Shown: in pieces, positions 54,381 to 63,890 of the stretch
How the letters are laid out: every line of letters begins with the position of its first letter
Numbering within the stretch: position 1 is the stretch's first letter
NCBI GenBank assembly: GCA_963718775.1
Contig: OY970377.1
Span: 62,001 to 126,000 of the forward strand
DNA from: VRUE01 sp963718775
GTDB taxonomy: Bacteria > Actinomycetota > Thermoleophilia > Solirubrobacterales > 70-9
DNA: 64,000 bases
Direction of reading: 5' to 3'
Translations under genes and position numbers: made by a program
Notes under the pieces: generated by a model
Told to the model about the DNA's origin: nothing
What the model saw: the letters and a program-made list of their open reading frames with translations, nothing else
Databases searched by the model: none

Positions 54381-55488
54381 GGGCGAGCTCCAGGAATGAG
54401 TCGAAGAGGTGGCGAGCGTCGTGCGGCCCCGGGCCTGCCTCGGGGTGGTACTGGACGGTCGCCGCGGCGACGTCCTTGAGGACCAGGCCCTCGACCGTGC
54501 GGTCGTAGAGGTTGAGGTGGGAGAGCTCGGCGACGCCGAAGTCGGTCTCCCAGCTGACCGGCTCGTCGGCCTCGATGCGCGGCTCGCCCGCCGGGCCCTG
54601 GACGGCGAAGCCGTGGTTTTGCGAAGTGATGTCGATCCGTCCCGTCGCCAGCTCCTTGACCGGGTGGTTGACGCCACGGTGGCCGAACGGCAGCTTGAAG
54701 GTCTGCAGGCCGACGGCGCGGCAGAGCAGCTGATGGCCGAGGCAGATGCCGAAGAGCGGCCGCACCCCGACCAGTTCTTTCACTGTGTCGACGACGTAGC
54801 CCAGCGCCGCCGGGTCGCCGGGGCCGTTGGCGAGGAAGACGAGATCGGGGTCCTCGGCGAGCACTTCCTCGGCGCTGGAGGCGCAGGGCAGCAGCGTCAC
54901 TTTGCAGCCGCGCTCGCGCAGCTGGCGGACGATGTTGAGCTTGATCCCGGTGTCGATCCCGACCACGTGGGGGCCGTCGCCGTCGAAGCGGACGGGCTCG
55001 GGTGGCGTCACCGTGTGGGCCAGATCGGCGCCGTTCATCGAAGGCTCAGCGGCGACGCGCTCGCGCGCCTCGGTCTCGGGCGTGCCGGCCGGGAAGATGC
55101 CGCCGCGCATGGATCCGCTCTCGCGGATGTGGCGCACGACAGCGCGGGTGTCGACCCCGCCGATCGCCGGCACGCCGCAATCGGCCAGCCAGTCGAGCCA
55201 GCCGCCCTCGGCGGTGGCGACGTCCTCGCCGTTCTTGGGGTCGCGCATGACCACGCCGCGGGCGTGGATGCGGTCGGACTCCATCGCCGCGGCCGAGACG
55301 CCGTAGTTGCCGATCAGCGGATAGGTGAAGACGATGATCTGGCCGGCATAGGAGGGATCGGTGACCGACTCTTGATACCCGGTCATCGCCGTGTTGAAGA
55401 CGACCTCGCCGGTAACCGCCTCGGCGTGCCCGCACGGCATGCCATCGAAGCGCGCCCCGTCCTCGAGCAACAGGTAGCCCGCGCTCAT
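54373..55488 (-). CDS. carA: Carbamoyl-phosphate synthase, small subunit
   Basis: 371 residues. The glutaminase domain has GVRPLFGICLGHQLLCRAVG (catalytic Cys) and VQYHPEAGPGPHDARHLFD (catalytic His and Glu). The N-terminal domain has VFNTAMTGYQESVTDPSYAG. It supplies ammonia to CarB. The ATG at 55488 lies at the edge of a palindromic repeat that fills the gap from pyrC. Confidence 0.95.
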
Positions 55489-55535
55489 TCCGGTGCGCCT
55501 TTTCGGCTCATATCCCGGATAAAGCGCACCGGAAG
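55488..55535. repeat. Interspersed palindrome, family A copy 2 (between pyrC and carA)
   Basis: Arms TTCCGGTGCGC (55488-55498) and GCGCACCGGAA (55524-55534), 11 bases each, around a 25-base centre. Read on the minus strand it has the same TTTAT...AAAAGG polarity as the copy at 41513. It ends on the first base of carA, so it would place a hairpin over the ribosome-binding region of carA. Confidence 0.85.
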
Positions 55536-55540
55536 GTCTT

Positions 55541-56890
55541 TCATGCGGCCACTCCCATGGAGAAGCTCCTGAGGCGGTAGGCGACCTGGCCGCCGGCGAG
55601 GGTCATCAGCACTCGGCCGGTCAGCTTGCGACCTGCGCACCAGGAGTTGGCAGAGCGGCTCTCGTAGCCGTCTTCGCCGACCGTCCACTCGGCGCTGAGG
55701 TCGCAGAGGGCGATGTTGGCCTCACTGCCTGGGGCAAGCGAAGGGCGCTCGGCGCCAAAGGGCTCCGCTCCGGCGCTCATCCGCTCGACCAACAGGCCGA
55801 GGTCGAGGACGCCGGGCAGGACGAGCTCGGTGTGCAGGGCGGCAAAGGCGGTCTCCAGGCCGGTGACGCCCATTGCCGCCTGCTCGAAGGGGACCTCCTT
55901 TTCCTCCGGCGCGTGCGGGGCGTGGTCGGTGGCGACGCAATCGATCGTGCCGTCGCGCAGGCCCTCGATCAGCGCTTGGCGGTCGGCCTCCGAGCGCAGT
56001 GGCGGGTTCATCTTGAAGCGGTGAGGATCGAGGCTGCGCACCTCCTCGTCGGTGAGGCAGAGGTGGTGCGGCGAGGCCTCGCAGGTGATCTGGACGCCGG
56101 CCGCCTTGGCCGCGCGCACCGCCTCGACCGACTCGGTGGCGGAGAGGTGCTGGACGTGGATGCGACCGCCCTCGTAGCCGGCGATCGCGGCGTCGCGAGC
56201 GATCATCGTCGACTCGGAGATCGAGGGGATGCCCTCGAGGCCAAGCGCCGCCGAGACCGGGCCCTCGTGCATGACGCCCGCCCCGGAGAGCTCCGGGTCC
56301 TCCTCGTGCAGAGCGATCGTGCCCCCGCAGAGTCGCTGGTACTGCAAGGCGCGACGCAGCAGGCGAGCGCTGCGGATCGGCAGGCCGTCGTCGCTGAAGC
56401 CGGCGGCCCCGGCGTCGCGCAGCGAGGCCATCTCGGTCAGCTCCTCTCCCCCCATGCCGCGCGTCACCGTGGCGAGGAAGCCGACGCGCACCGAGGCGGA
56501 CGAACGCGGCGGCCGCGCAGCAGCGCCTCGACGTCGGCGGGCGTCGAGACCGGCGGCTCGGTGTTGGCCATCGCGAGGACGCCGCAGTAGCCGCCCGCGG
56601 CCGCCGAGCGAGATCCCGTCTCGATGTCCTCCTTGTGCTCCTGCCCGGGGGTGCGCAGGTGCACGTGCGGATCGAAGAAGGCCGGAAAGGCGTGCAGGCC
56701 GCTCGGCGTCGATCTCCTCGAGGCCAGCGGCGTCCCCCTCGCCGGGAGCGGTCAGCTCGGCGATCTTGCCGTCGCGCACGACGACGTCGTGTGGGCCGTC
56801 GATGCCGGTGACCGGATCGAGCACGGTGGCGCGGCGCAGGATCAGGTCCGCGCTCTCCCCGGAGCGCATCTCGAGCTGAGGGGCGCTCAC
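55541..56890 (-). CDS. pyrC: Dihydroorotase (frameshifted)
   Basis: GTG at 56890 overlaps the pyrB stop. The start VLDPVTGIDGPHDVVVRDGK is in frame; between about 56480 and 56720 indels move the metal-binding segment FFDPHVHLRTPGQEHKEDIE into another frame; then GFLATVTRGMGGEELTEMAS continues. Later motifs are IHVQHLSATESVEAVRAAKA, ITCEASPHHLCLTDEEV and TIDCVATDHAPHAPEEKE. Class I dihydroorotase, about 430 residues. It closes carbamoyl aspartate to dihydroorotate. Confidence 0.9.
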   Translation of the reverse strand: MSAPQLEMRSGESADLILRRATVLDPVTGIDGPHDVVVRDGKIAELTAPGEGDAAGLEEIDAERPARLSGLLRSARAPAHPRAGAQGGHRDGISLGGRGRLLRRPRDGQHRAAGLDARRRRGAAARPPRSSASVRVGFLATVTRGMGGEELTEMASLRDAGAAGFSDDGLPIRSARLLRRALQYQRLCGGTIALHEEDPELSGAGVMHEGPVSAALGLEGIPSISESTMIARDAAIAGYEGGRIHVQHLSATESVEAVRAAKAAGVQITCEASPHHLCLTDEEVRSLDPHRFKMNPPLRSEADRQALIEGLRDGTIDCVATDHAPHAPEEKEVPFEQAAMGVTGLETAFAALHTELVLPGVLDLGLLVERMSAGAEPFGAERPSLAPGSEANIALCDLSAEWTVGEDGYESRSANSWCAGRKLTGRVLMTLAGGQVAYRLRSFSMGVAA

Positions 56891-57843
56891 GCCGGCTGCC
56901 CGATCGGTGTGGCGTGGCCGTTGCCGGCGACGGGCGCGGGCTCTTCGTCGCCGGCAGCAAGCAGCTCGTAGAGGATCGCCATGCGGACGACCAGGCCGGA
57001 GGCGACCTGCTCGTCGATCAGCGACTGCGGCGAGTCGATCACCTCGCCCGAAAGCTCGACCCCGCGGTTGACCGGGCCGGGGTGCATGAGCAGCTGGCGG
57101 GGCCCGAGGCGACGCGAGTCGATCTGGAAATGCGCTGCGTACTCGCGAATCGACGGCACGAAGCTCTCCGCCATTCGCTCGCGTTGCAAGCGCAGGGCGT
57201 AGATCACGTCGGCCTCGCCCATCCGCTCGAGCGAGTGCTCGACGGCGCAGCCGAGCTGCTCGAGGCCGCGCGGGATCAGCGCCGGAGGCCCACAAACGGT
57301 GAGCTCGGCCCCCATCGCCTGGAAGGCGATCAGGTTCGAGCGGGCGACGCGGCTGTGCAGGACGTCGCCGACGATCCAGATCCGCTTTCCCTCCAGCGAG
57401 CCGAGGCGGCGGCGCAGCGTGTAGACGTCGAGCAGCGCCTGGCTGGGGTGCTCGTGCTTGCCGTCACCGGCGTTGACGACCGCGGCATCGGCCCACTCGG
57501 CGACCAGCTGGGCGGCGCCGGCGTAAGGGTGGCGCAGGACGATCGCCGCCGGGTCGTAGGCGGAGAGGGTGGCGATCGTGTCCTTCAGCGACTCGCCCTT
57601 GTCGACCGAGGAGCCCGCCGCCTTGACCGAGATCAGATCGGCGGAGAGGCGCTTGGCGGCCAGCTCGAAGGAGGAGCTGGTGCGCGTGCTCGACTCGTAG
57701 AAGAGGGTGACGACGGTGCGGCCGCGCAGGGTCGGCACCTTCTTGATGTCGCGGCGGCCGACCTCGGCGAAGCTCTCGGCGCGGTCGAGGATCGCCTCGA
57801 TCTCAGCTTTGGAGAGATGGTCGATCGAGAGCAGGTGCCTCAT
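56887..57843 (-). CDS. pyrB: Aspartate carbamoyltransferase
   Basis: 318 residues, intact. The carbamoyl-phosphate loop is TLFYESSTRTSSSFELAAKR, and HPSQALLDVYTLRRRLG and LLMHPGPVNRGVELSGEVID follow. It commits carbamoyl phosphate to pyrimidines. It overlaps pyrR upstream by four bases and pyrC downstream (GTGA), the usual pyrR-pyrB-pyrC order. No regulatory subunit gene is present. Confidence 0.95.
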   Translation of the reverse strand: MRHLLSIDHLSKAEIEAILDRAESFAEVGRRDIKKVPTLRGRTVVTLFYESSTRTSSSFELAAKRLSADLISVKAAGSSVDKGESLKDTIATLSAYDPAAIVLRHPYAGAAQLVAEWADAAVVNAGDGKHEHPSQALLDVYTLRRRLGSLEGKRIWIVGDVLHSRVARSNLIAFQAMGAELTVCGPPALIPRGLEQLGCAVEHSLERMGEADVIYALRLQRERMAESFVPSIREYAAHFQIDSRRLGPRQLLMHPGPVNRGVELSGEVIDSPQSLIDEQVASGLVVRMAILYELLAAGDEEPAPVAGNGHATPIGQPA

Positions 57844-58380
57844 GCGCCCACCTCGACCAGCTCGGAGATCGTTACCTCGTCGACTTCGTCGAGCTCCTCG
57901 AGGCGCACGTTGACCCGCTCCTCACGCGCCGTCGGCAGGTTCTTGCCGACGTAGTCGGGCCGGATCGGCAACTCGCGATGGCCGCGGTCGCAGAGCACCG
58001 CGAGTTGCACTCGCTGGGGCCGGCCGTAGTCGAAGAGGGCGTCGATCGCAGCACGCACGGTGCGGCCGGTGAAGAGCACGTCGTCGACGAGGACGATCGT
58101 GCGGCCGGCAAGGTCGAAGTCGATGTGGGAGGCGTGGACGACCGGCTGGGCGGCGGGTGACTTGGCGCCGACGTCGTCGCGGTAGAAGGAGATGTCGACG
58201 TCGCCGATCGGCGCTTCGGTGCCGGTCAGCTCGGCAAGCGAGGCGTGCAGGCGCCGGGCAGAGCAGGGCGCCTCGGGTGTGGATGCCGACGATCGCCAAG
58301 GCATCGGGGTCCGGGTTCTTCTCGGCGATCTCGTGGGCGATCCGCCGCAGCGTTCGCCTCAGGTCGTCGCGCTCGAGCAC
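57840..58380 (-). CDS. pyrR: Bifunctional pyr operon regulator / uracil phosphoribosyltransferase (one frameshift)
   Basis: The N-terminal RDDLRRTLRRIAHEIAEKNP and LAIVGIHTRGA are followed, after an extra T near 58262, by RLHASLAELTGTEAPIGDVD, the PRPP motif IVLVDDVLFTGRTVRAAIDA and LPIRPDYVGKNLPTAREERV. The best family start would be at a GTC (58398-58396) preceded by AGGAAGGA; the first recognised start codon is the GTG at 58380. PyrR represses the operon when bound to UMP. Confidence 0.9.
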
Positions 58381-58390
58381 GACCTTCTCG

Positions 58391-59445
58391 TCACTGACTT
58401 TTGCTTCCTTCCTGGCCTCTCGGGACCTGGTTAAAGGACGGCCTGAGGCTAGCAGCGAGAGGCGGCGCTAGACGCTTCGGATCGGGCTCCGGCTCATCTC
58501 GTTCACGCGCTCCGTTCGGCACGAGCTTTGGCTCTCCGCGCTCCGGGAAGGGGATCTCGATGACGTCGAAGTCGCGCGGCGCGAGAGCCGGCTCGAAGAC
58601 CTCGCGGGCCTCCTCGAGGACCTTGCCGACGTGGTAGCGCGAGGAGATGTGGACGAGGGCGAGCATCTTCACGTGCGCCTCGCGAGCGACTGCTGCGGCC
58701 TGGCCCACGGTCGAGTGGCCGGTGTCGGCGGCGCGCTGCACCTCCTCCTCGGAGAAGCTGGCGTCGTGGATCAGCAGCTCGGCGTCGGCCGCCGCCGGGA
58801 CGGTCGAGTGGCAGGGCGCGGTGTCGCCGGTGATCGCGACCGTGCGGCCGGGCCGGGCTTCCCCCATCACGTCCTCGGGCCGGACCGGGCCGGACGCGCC
58901 GTCGACCTGCTCGCCGCGCTGCAGGGCGGCGAAGGCAGGGCCTTCGGCGACCCCGAGCTGCTTGGCGGCCTCCGGGTCGAAGCGACCTGGCCGCTCCTCC
59001 TCGATCAGCACGTAGCCGTTGGCGCGCACGCTGTGCTCGACCGCGAAGGCGCGCACCTCGGCGCCGTCGTGGCGACACCGCTTCGCCGGGGTCGATTTCG
59101 ACCAGGTCGAGCTCGTAGTCGGTGCGGCCGATCAGCCGTCCCAGCGTCTTGAAGAGGTCGTGCAGGCCGCGCGGGCCGTAGATCGTCAGCGGCTCCTCGC
59201 GCGCGGTCAGGTCATAGGTCTTCAGCAGCCCCGGCAGGCCGAGGATGTGGTCGGCGTGGAAGTGGGTGAGGATAGATCTCGTCGACCTGCGCCAGGCCCA
59301 GCGAGCGCTGCAGCTGGCGCTGCGTCCCTTCGCCGCAGTCGAACATCAGCCGCTTGCCGCCGCGAACCAGCATCACGCTCGCGGTCGAGCGCCGCGCCGA
59401 GGGCACCGATCCACCGGTGCCGAGAAAGATCGCCGAGAGATCCAT
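58391..59445 (-). CDS. rnz: Ribonuclease Z (frameshifted)
   Basis: ATG at 59445: MDLSAIFLGTGGSVPSARRS. Indels near 59273 and 59075 split it, but the pieces hold LMFDCGEGTQRQLQRSLGLA, FHADHILGLPGLL and TIYGPRGLHDLFKTLGR, then VRAFAVEHSVRANGYVLIEE, VAITGDTAPCHST, ELLIHDASFSEEE and VHISSRYHVGKVLEE. These match the tRNA 3' endonuclease family. It trims tRNA 3' ends before CCA addition, which fits the nearby tRNA lacking CCA. The stop is directly before pyrR. Confidence 0.88.
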
Positions 59446-59505
59446 GCGGCCTGCGAGCCTACGCGACGGGGCGCGTCAACTACGCGAAGCTAGACTGGCC
59501 CGTGA

Positions 59506-59579
59506 GCGCCCGTAGCTCAGCTGGATAGAGCGCCGCCCTCCGGAGGCGGAGGCCACAGGTTCGAATCCTGTCGGGCGCG
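59506..59579 (+). tRNA. tRNA-Arg (anticodon CCG)
   Basis: A complete cloverleaf: acceptor GCGCCCG (59506-59512) pairs with CGGGCGC (59572-59578), D arm GCTCAGCTGGATAGAGC, anticodon stem CCGCC/GGCGG around CTCCGGA (anticodon CCG, reads CGG), and T arm ACAGGTTCGAATCCTGT. The discriminator is G at 59579. The 3' CCA is not encoded. It stands alone, between a hydrolase gene and rnz. Confidence 0.97.
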
Positions 59580-59601
59580 TTTCAGGCTGCGAGCGCAGGG
59601 G

Positions 59602-60524
59602 TCAGGCGCTCTTGAACCTGGCTCGCCACTCCTCGCGATCGAAGCGGGCCGGCTCGTTCTCGCCGAGGAAGCGTTCGAGCACTGCGGTGAAGCGGGCCGG
59701 CTGCTCGACCTGGGGCATGTGGCCAGCGCCCTCGAAGATCTCCAGCTGGCTGCCCGGGAGAGCGCGCTGGGCATCTTCGCCGTGGCGCACGGGGATGATC
59801 GGGTCGCGAGCGCCCCAGACGATCAGCACCGGGCACCTCTTCGGCAAGGTAGAGGCGGTCGGTGGCCGAGACCCGCTGTCCCTCGGTGCCGACCACCGAG
59901 CGCAGGGTCGCGAGGAAGGCTTTGCGGCGCTGCGGCTCGGCAAGCGCGGCGTAGCCGCGGGCCACCTCGGCTACGTCGGGGCCGGGCCTCATGCCGATCG
60001 CGGCGAGGCCGCGCACGACGACGTCGCCGACTTTCTCGCCTGCGCCGGCGGTCGCCGCGATGAAGAGGTCGGCGCCGGGCAGCGCGGCCGCCCGCAGGAC
60101 CGGGCTGACCTCGGGCCCGAGCCCGCCGCTGGAGACCAGGACCAGCCGCTCGACCATCTCGGGGAACTGGTAGGCGAACTGCATCGCGATGCCGCCGCCG
60201 AGCGAGTGACCGACCAGCGTGGCGCGCTCGTGGCCGAGCGCGAGCAGGAGGTCGCGCAGGCCGGTGGCGAGATTGCCAAGCGAGTAGTCGCCCGGCCCCG
60301 CCGCCGGACATGCCGTGACCCGGCAGATCGGGGGCGATGACCGTGTGCCGCTGCGCCAGCGGCTCGAGCACCGGGCGCCAGTGCTCGGAGCTGACCGCCA
60401 TGCCGTGGACAAGCAGCAGCACCGAGCCTTCGCCGCCGCCGAGATAGCCGACGCTGCGGCCGTGAAGCTCAGTCGTCTTGAAGCTCACCTCGGCCGGATC
60501 CGCCGGCGTCGCACGCTTGGCCAC
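59602..60524 (-). CDS. Alpha/beta hydrolase (two frameshifts)
   Basis: GTG at 60524. The order is LLLVHGMAVSSEHWRPVLEP (oxyanion), VIAPDLPGHGMSGG, the nucleophile elbow in LVGHSLGGGIAMQFAYQFPE (Ser), LIVWGARDPIIPVRHGE (acid) and EGAGHMPQVEQPARF (His), so the catalytic triad is complete. Indels near 60303 and 59838 break the frame. About 306 residues when corrected. The fold is that of lactonases, haloperoxidases and esterases; the substrate is unknown. Confidence 0.82.
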
Positions 60525-60601
60525 GCAGTGAACGGTAGCCACTGGCGGGGTCGGGCAGGAAGCGCGCGAATCCGCTGCCGCTTCCAATACTGTCGCGCCC
60601 G

Positions 60602-61312
60602 ATGGCCGACGAGAAGAAGAGCCGACCGCCGCGAGGAGCACTGATCGTGATCGCGGTCGGACTGCTCGCGACGCTGGCGGCAGCGGTGCTCAGCACCGAC
60701 AAGCCGATCGGCGCGGCGACGCTGGAATGGGTCGAAGAAGCGCCGATGGCCGACTCGAAGCCAGCCGCGATCCCGGGCGGCGGACAGATGCGGCTCTCCG
60801 AAGCGGAGATCCGCTCGACCGAACCGAACGTCAGCGACTACACGCTCTTCCGGGTCTCCGCCGTGCTGACGATCGACGCCGGCTCGGCGATCGGGCACGG
60901 CCGCCTCCGCTGCGCTGTCCACGTGCCAAGCGGACGATCGTCGCCCAGACCTCGAAGAGCCGCGCCGTCTACCCGCGCTCCAGCGAAGACCTGTTCGAAC
61001 AGGACACGCCGGAAACCTCGCTGGTCGAGTTCAGCTCGCACAGCACCGACCTCGCCTCGGTCGAAGTCAGCGACGTCTTCGGCAAGCGCTACACCACGGA
61101 GCGCGGCATCGTCGTCGAGTGGGCGCCCTACCGGATCGGCCAGCAGGTCTGGAAATTGGGCTTGCCAAGCGGCCGTCCGCAAGAAGACCTGGAACTGCCC
61201 TTCGTCTCGATCTGGCGCACGACCACGAAGCCCGCCGCCAAGATGTCCTGCACGATCGAGACCGCGGCCGGCTCGGCCACGGTCAGCACCGCGGGCTCTC
61301 TGCCCGGCTTAG
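60602..61312 (+). CDS. Unknown membrane-anchored protein (frameshifted in the middle)
   Basis: ATG at 60602: MADEKKSRPPRGALIVIAVG, one membrane helix, then EEAPMADSKPAAIPGG and VSDYTLFRVSAVLTIDAGSA. From about 60925 the coherent protein moves to another frame (RTIVAQTSKSRAVYPRSSED, LVEFSSHSTDLASVEVSDVF, RGIVVEWAPYRIGQQVWKLG, CTIETAAGSATVSTAGSLPG) and returns to the TAG at 61310-61312 if an extra T in GCTTAG is removed. The outer part is beta-rich. I recognise no family. It is convergent with the SRAP gene, overlapping by four bases. Confidence 0.6.
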   Translation: MADEKKSRPPRGALIVIAVGLLATLAAAVLSTDKPIGAATLEWVEEAPMADSKPAAIPGGGQMRLSEAEIRSTEPNVSDYTLFRVSAVLTIDAGSAIGHGRLRCAVHVPSGRSSPRPRRAAPSTRAPAKTCSNRTRRKPRWSSSARTAPTSPRSKSATSSASATPRSAASSSSGRPTGSASRSGNWACQAAVRKKTWNCPSSRSGARPRSPPPRCPARSRPRPARPRSAPRALCPA

Positions 61313-62108
61313 GGCGCGACGAGCAGCTCGGGGCCTTCCTCGCTGCCTTTGCCGACCTTGTTCAGCTTCGGGTTGGCGGGAGCGCTGTCCATGCGACCAG
61401 CCGGCAGCGGCGCGCACATCGCCACCGCGTCCTCGAGCTCGAGGTCGGGACGCAGCCAGGCGGCCTCGGCCTCGGCGCTGGGCAGGATCGCCGGCATCCG
61501 GTCGTGGACCTTGGCGACCAGCTCGTTCGGGGTCGTGGTGACGATCGTGCAGCTGTAGAGCCAGCCGTCGTCGAAGCCGCGGTCCTCGGGGTCCTCCCAC
61601 TCCTTGCGGGTGCAGAGGCCGGCGAAGGCGAAGGGCTCGCCGCCGTCGACGGTGAAGCGCCAGGGCTGGCGCGGCTGCTTGGGGTCCTCGGCCACCATCC
61701 ACTCGTAGAAGCCGTCGGCGACGATCAGGCAGCGGTGGCGGAACTTGCCGACCAGCGGCGAGTAGGCCCGGCTCGAGGTCAGGTTCTCGGCCTTGGCGTT
61801 GATCATCCGGTAGCCGACCTTGAGGTCCTTGGCCCAGCGCGGCACCAGGCCCCAGCGCATCAGGCGCGCCTCGCGCTCGCCCTGCGCCGCCTCCTCGGGG
61901 TCGGGCGAGGAGCGCACGGTCAGCACCTCCTGGCGTCGGGCGCGACGTTGAAGCGGCCCAGCGCCCCTTCGACCTTCTTGACCCGCTCCGCCGTCGGCGG
62001 CGGCGCGTCGCCCGCCGCGTTGCGCTCCAGCGCCTTCTCCAGCTCGACCTGGAAGCGGTCGGCGATCGTCTTCGTGTCTTTGGCCGTGACCGTGAATCGT
62101 CCGCACAT
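61309..62108 (-). CDS. SOS response-associated peptidase (SRAP/YedK, HMCES-like; frameshifted)
   Basis: ATG at 62108: MCGRFTVTAKDTK, with the catalytic Cys2 that crosslinks to abasic sites in single-stranded DNA. Later conserved pieces are RLMRWGLVPRWAKDL, MINAKAENLTSSRAYSP, RCLIVADGFYEWMVAE and VKVHDRMPAILPSAEAEAA-like HDRMP (catalytic His). Two extra bases near 61935-61950 break the frame. It protects replication forks from abasic-site damage. Confidence 0.87.
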
Positions 62109-62140
62109 GGGGCCCAGCGTAGCCGGGCCGGCAGCGCGCG

Positions 62141-62551
62141 TTACTCAGGCGCGATCAGCTCGACCGTTGGGAAGTAAGTTCGATAACTGCCGACGTCACG
62201 TGTGAGCAAGCGCAGGCCGGCCACCGCCGCGTGGGCGCCGATGAAGAAGTCCGGGAGGGGAGCGAGCTTGGACCCGCCACGCTGCTTGTACGCGGCGAAG
62301 GCCCGCCCGGCCAGGAAGGCCGCGGGCCAGGGAATCGGGACGCATTCGATGCCCTGTACCTGGAGCGCCGATTCGCACTCCTCAGGCGTCGGATACCCGA
62401 TCGAGATCTCGGCAAAGACGATCTGGTCTACGAGAACCGGCCCTTCTTCAACCGCATCGATGAACGCTTCCTTGGACCACGTCAACCATCGCGGGTCTTT
62501 GACCGTGATGTCGATCAAGACGTTCGAGTCAACGAGTGTCGCGGGCACCAT
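62141..62551 (-). CDS. vapC: PIN-domain ribonuclease toxin (VapC family)
   Basis: 136 residues. The acidic metal site is visible: Asp in TLVDSNVLIDITVKDP, Glu in QIVFAEISIGYPTPEE, and Asp in LPDFFIGAHAAVAGLRLLTR, with TRDVGSY after it. VapC toxins cut tRNA or rRNA. It lies four bases after the antitoxin gene, so both are one unit. Confidence 0.88.
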   Translation of the reverse strand: MVPATLVDSNVLIDITVKDPRWLTWSKEAFIDAVEEGPVLVDQIVFAEISIGYPTPEECESALQVQGIECVPIPWPAAFLAGRAFAAYKQRGGSKLAPLPDFFIGAHAAVAGLRLLTRDVGSYRTYFPTVELIAPE

Positions 62552-62555
62552 GTGT

Positions 62556-62807
62556 CTAAGTCCCGCGACCCCAATCCTCTCCCCGGGTCAACCTCATTAC
62601 TTCCTCGGTAGTCATGGTGTAGTTCTTCCCGGCTTCCTGAAGATGTCGCACAATCTCCTCTCCGCGCCGTCGACTCTTGACGGACTTGCGAACGCGAACC
62701 TCGCCATCGTCGAGGATGAACTCGACCTCGGCGCCGGGAAGAAGGCCGAGGTCGTCTCGGATGTACTTCGGGATCGTGACCTGGCCCTTGCTGGTGATCC
62801 TCGACAT
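62556..62807 (-). CDS. vapB: AbrB/MazE-type antitoxin (VapB)
   Basis: 83 residues. The swapped-hairpin DNA-binding domain reads MSRITSKGQVTIPKYIRDDL followed by LLPGAEVEFILDDGEVRVRK. The C-terminal part (VRHLQEAGKNYTMTTEEVMR) would wrap around and inhibit the toxin. It starts three bases from a perfect dyad that is the likely autoregulatory operator. Confidence 0.88.
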   Translation of the reverse strand: MSRITSKGQVTIPKYIRDDLGLLPGAEVEFILDDGEVRVRKSVKSRRRGEEIVRHLQEAGKNYTMTTEEVMRLTRGEDWGRGT

Positions 62808-62809
62808 GG

Positions 62810-62839
62810 AGTAAGAGTAACACCGGTATTACTCTTACT
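62810..62839 (-). promoter_or_regulatory. Dyad operator in the vapBC promoter
   Basis: AGTAAGAGTAA at 62810-62820 and TTACTCTTACT at 62829-62839 are exact complements, 11 bases each, with an 8-base spacer. The position, immediately upstream of the antitoxin start, and the AT-rich sequence fit binding by AbrB-type VapB for autorepression. Confidence 0.7.
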
Positions 62840-63825
62840 TCGCAGGGCGAGCCTCCGGGTGGGCGCCGTACCACTCGAGCGTGCCTTCGAGGCCGCCCGC
62901 CAGGTCGACCTGGGGGCGCCAGCCGGTCAGCTCGCGCAGCTTGGTCGAGTCGACGTACTGGCGGTCGATCTCGCCGTCGGGAGTGCCGGCGCCGAGGTAT
63001 TCGGGCTCGATTCCGGCTCCGGCGGCCGCGGCGATCAGGTCGACCACCTCGCGGACCGAGTGCGGGTCGCTCGCCGCCGGCGTTGAAGGCCTCTCCCCTG
63101 GCCTCGTCCCCGTCGAGTGCGGCGGCGATCGCCAGGTAGGCGGAGACGGCGTCGTCGACGTGGAGGAAGTCGCGCTCGGGGCTGCCGTCGGAGCGGATCA
63201 CCGGCGGGCGGCCGTCGAGCACGGCGATCGTCGTCTCCGGGATCAGCCGCGAGAAGTTGAGGTCGCCGCCGCCGTAGATGTTGGCGAAGCGGGTGACGGC
63301 CAGCGGCACGCCGTAGGCGTGGGCGTAGCTGCGGGCGATGACGTCGGCCGCGGCCTTGCTGGCGTCGTAGGGATAGGCGGCGCGCAGCGGGAAGTCCTCG
63401 CGGTAGGGCAGCTCCGGGCTGGCGCCGTAGGCCTTGTCGGAGGAGGCGAAGACGACCCGCTCCACCCCGTGCTCGCGACAGGCCTCGAAGACGTTCCAGG
63501 CGCCGCGCACGTTGACTTCGAGCGTCTCCAGCGGCGACTCGCGGGCGACGCCGACGATCGTCTGCGCCGCCAGGTGGAAGACCGAGTCGCAGCCGGCGAC
63601 CGCCGCGGCCACCGCCTCGGCGTCGCGCAGGTCGCCCTCGGCAAGCTCGACCTCGTCGCGCAGGCCGAGCAGGTCGAGGCCGGAGCGGCGCGGCCCGCCG
63701 ACGTCGGCGAGGCGCGGGTCGGGACGGTCGAGCACGCGAACCGCGTCGCCGCGCTCCAGCAGCGCCCCGACCAGGTGCGAGGCGACGAACCCGTGCGCGC
63801 CGGTGACCAGCGCGGTCACGATCAT
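62835..63825 (-). CDS. NAD-dependent sugar-nucleotide epimerase/dehydratase (one frameshift)
   Basis: ATG at 63825: MIVTALVTGAHGFVASHLVG (NAD-binding GxxGxxA-type loop). Later VFHLAAQTIVGVARESPLET, FASSDKAYGASPEL and the catalytic YDASKAAADVIARSYAHAYG, then TRFANIYGGGDLNFSRLIPE and ERDFLHVDDAVSAYLAIA. An extra G near 63079 shifts the frame; the end is VDSTKLRELTGWRPQVDLAG. It resembles CDP-glucose 4,6-dehydratase (RfbG); the upstream fragment looks like its usual partner RfbF, which supports that role. Overlaps the vapBC operator region at its 3' end. Confidence 0.75.
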
Positions 63826-63838
63826 CCGGTCCACCCGC

Positions 63839-63889
63839 CTTCCGGTGCGACTTTGATCCACGCATAGGGAGCAAAAGGTGCACCGGAAG
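63839..63889. repeat. Interspersed palindrome, family A copy 3 (upstream of the epimerase)
   Basis: Arms CTTCCGGTGC (63839-63848) and GCACCGGAAG (63880-63889), ten bases, with a 31-base centre containing CTTTG and CAAAAG at the same relative places as in the other two copies. It lies between the two nucleotide-sugar genes. GCTCAT follows the right arm, as in copy 1. Confidence 0.8.
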
Positions 63890-63890
63890 C

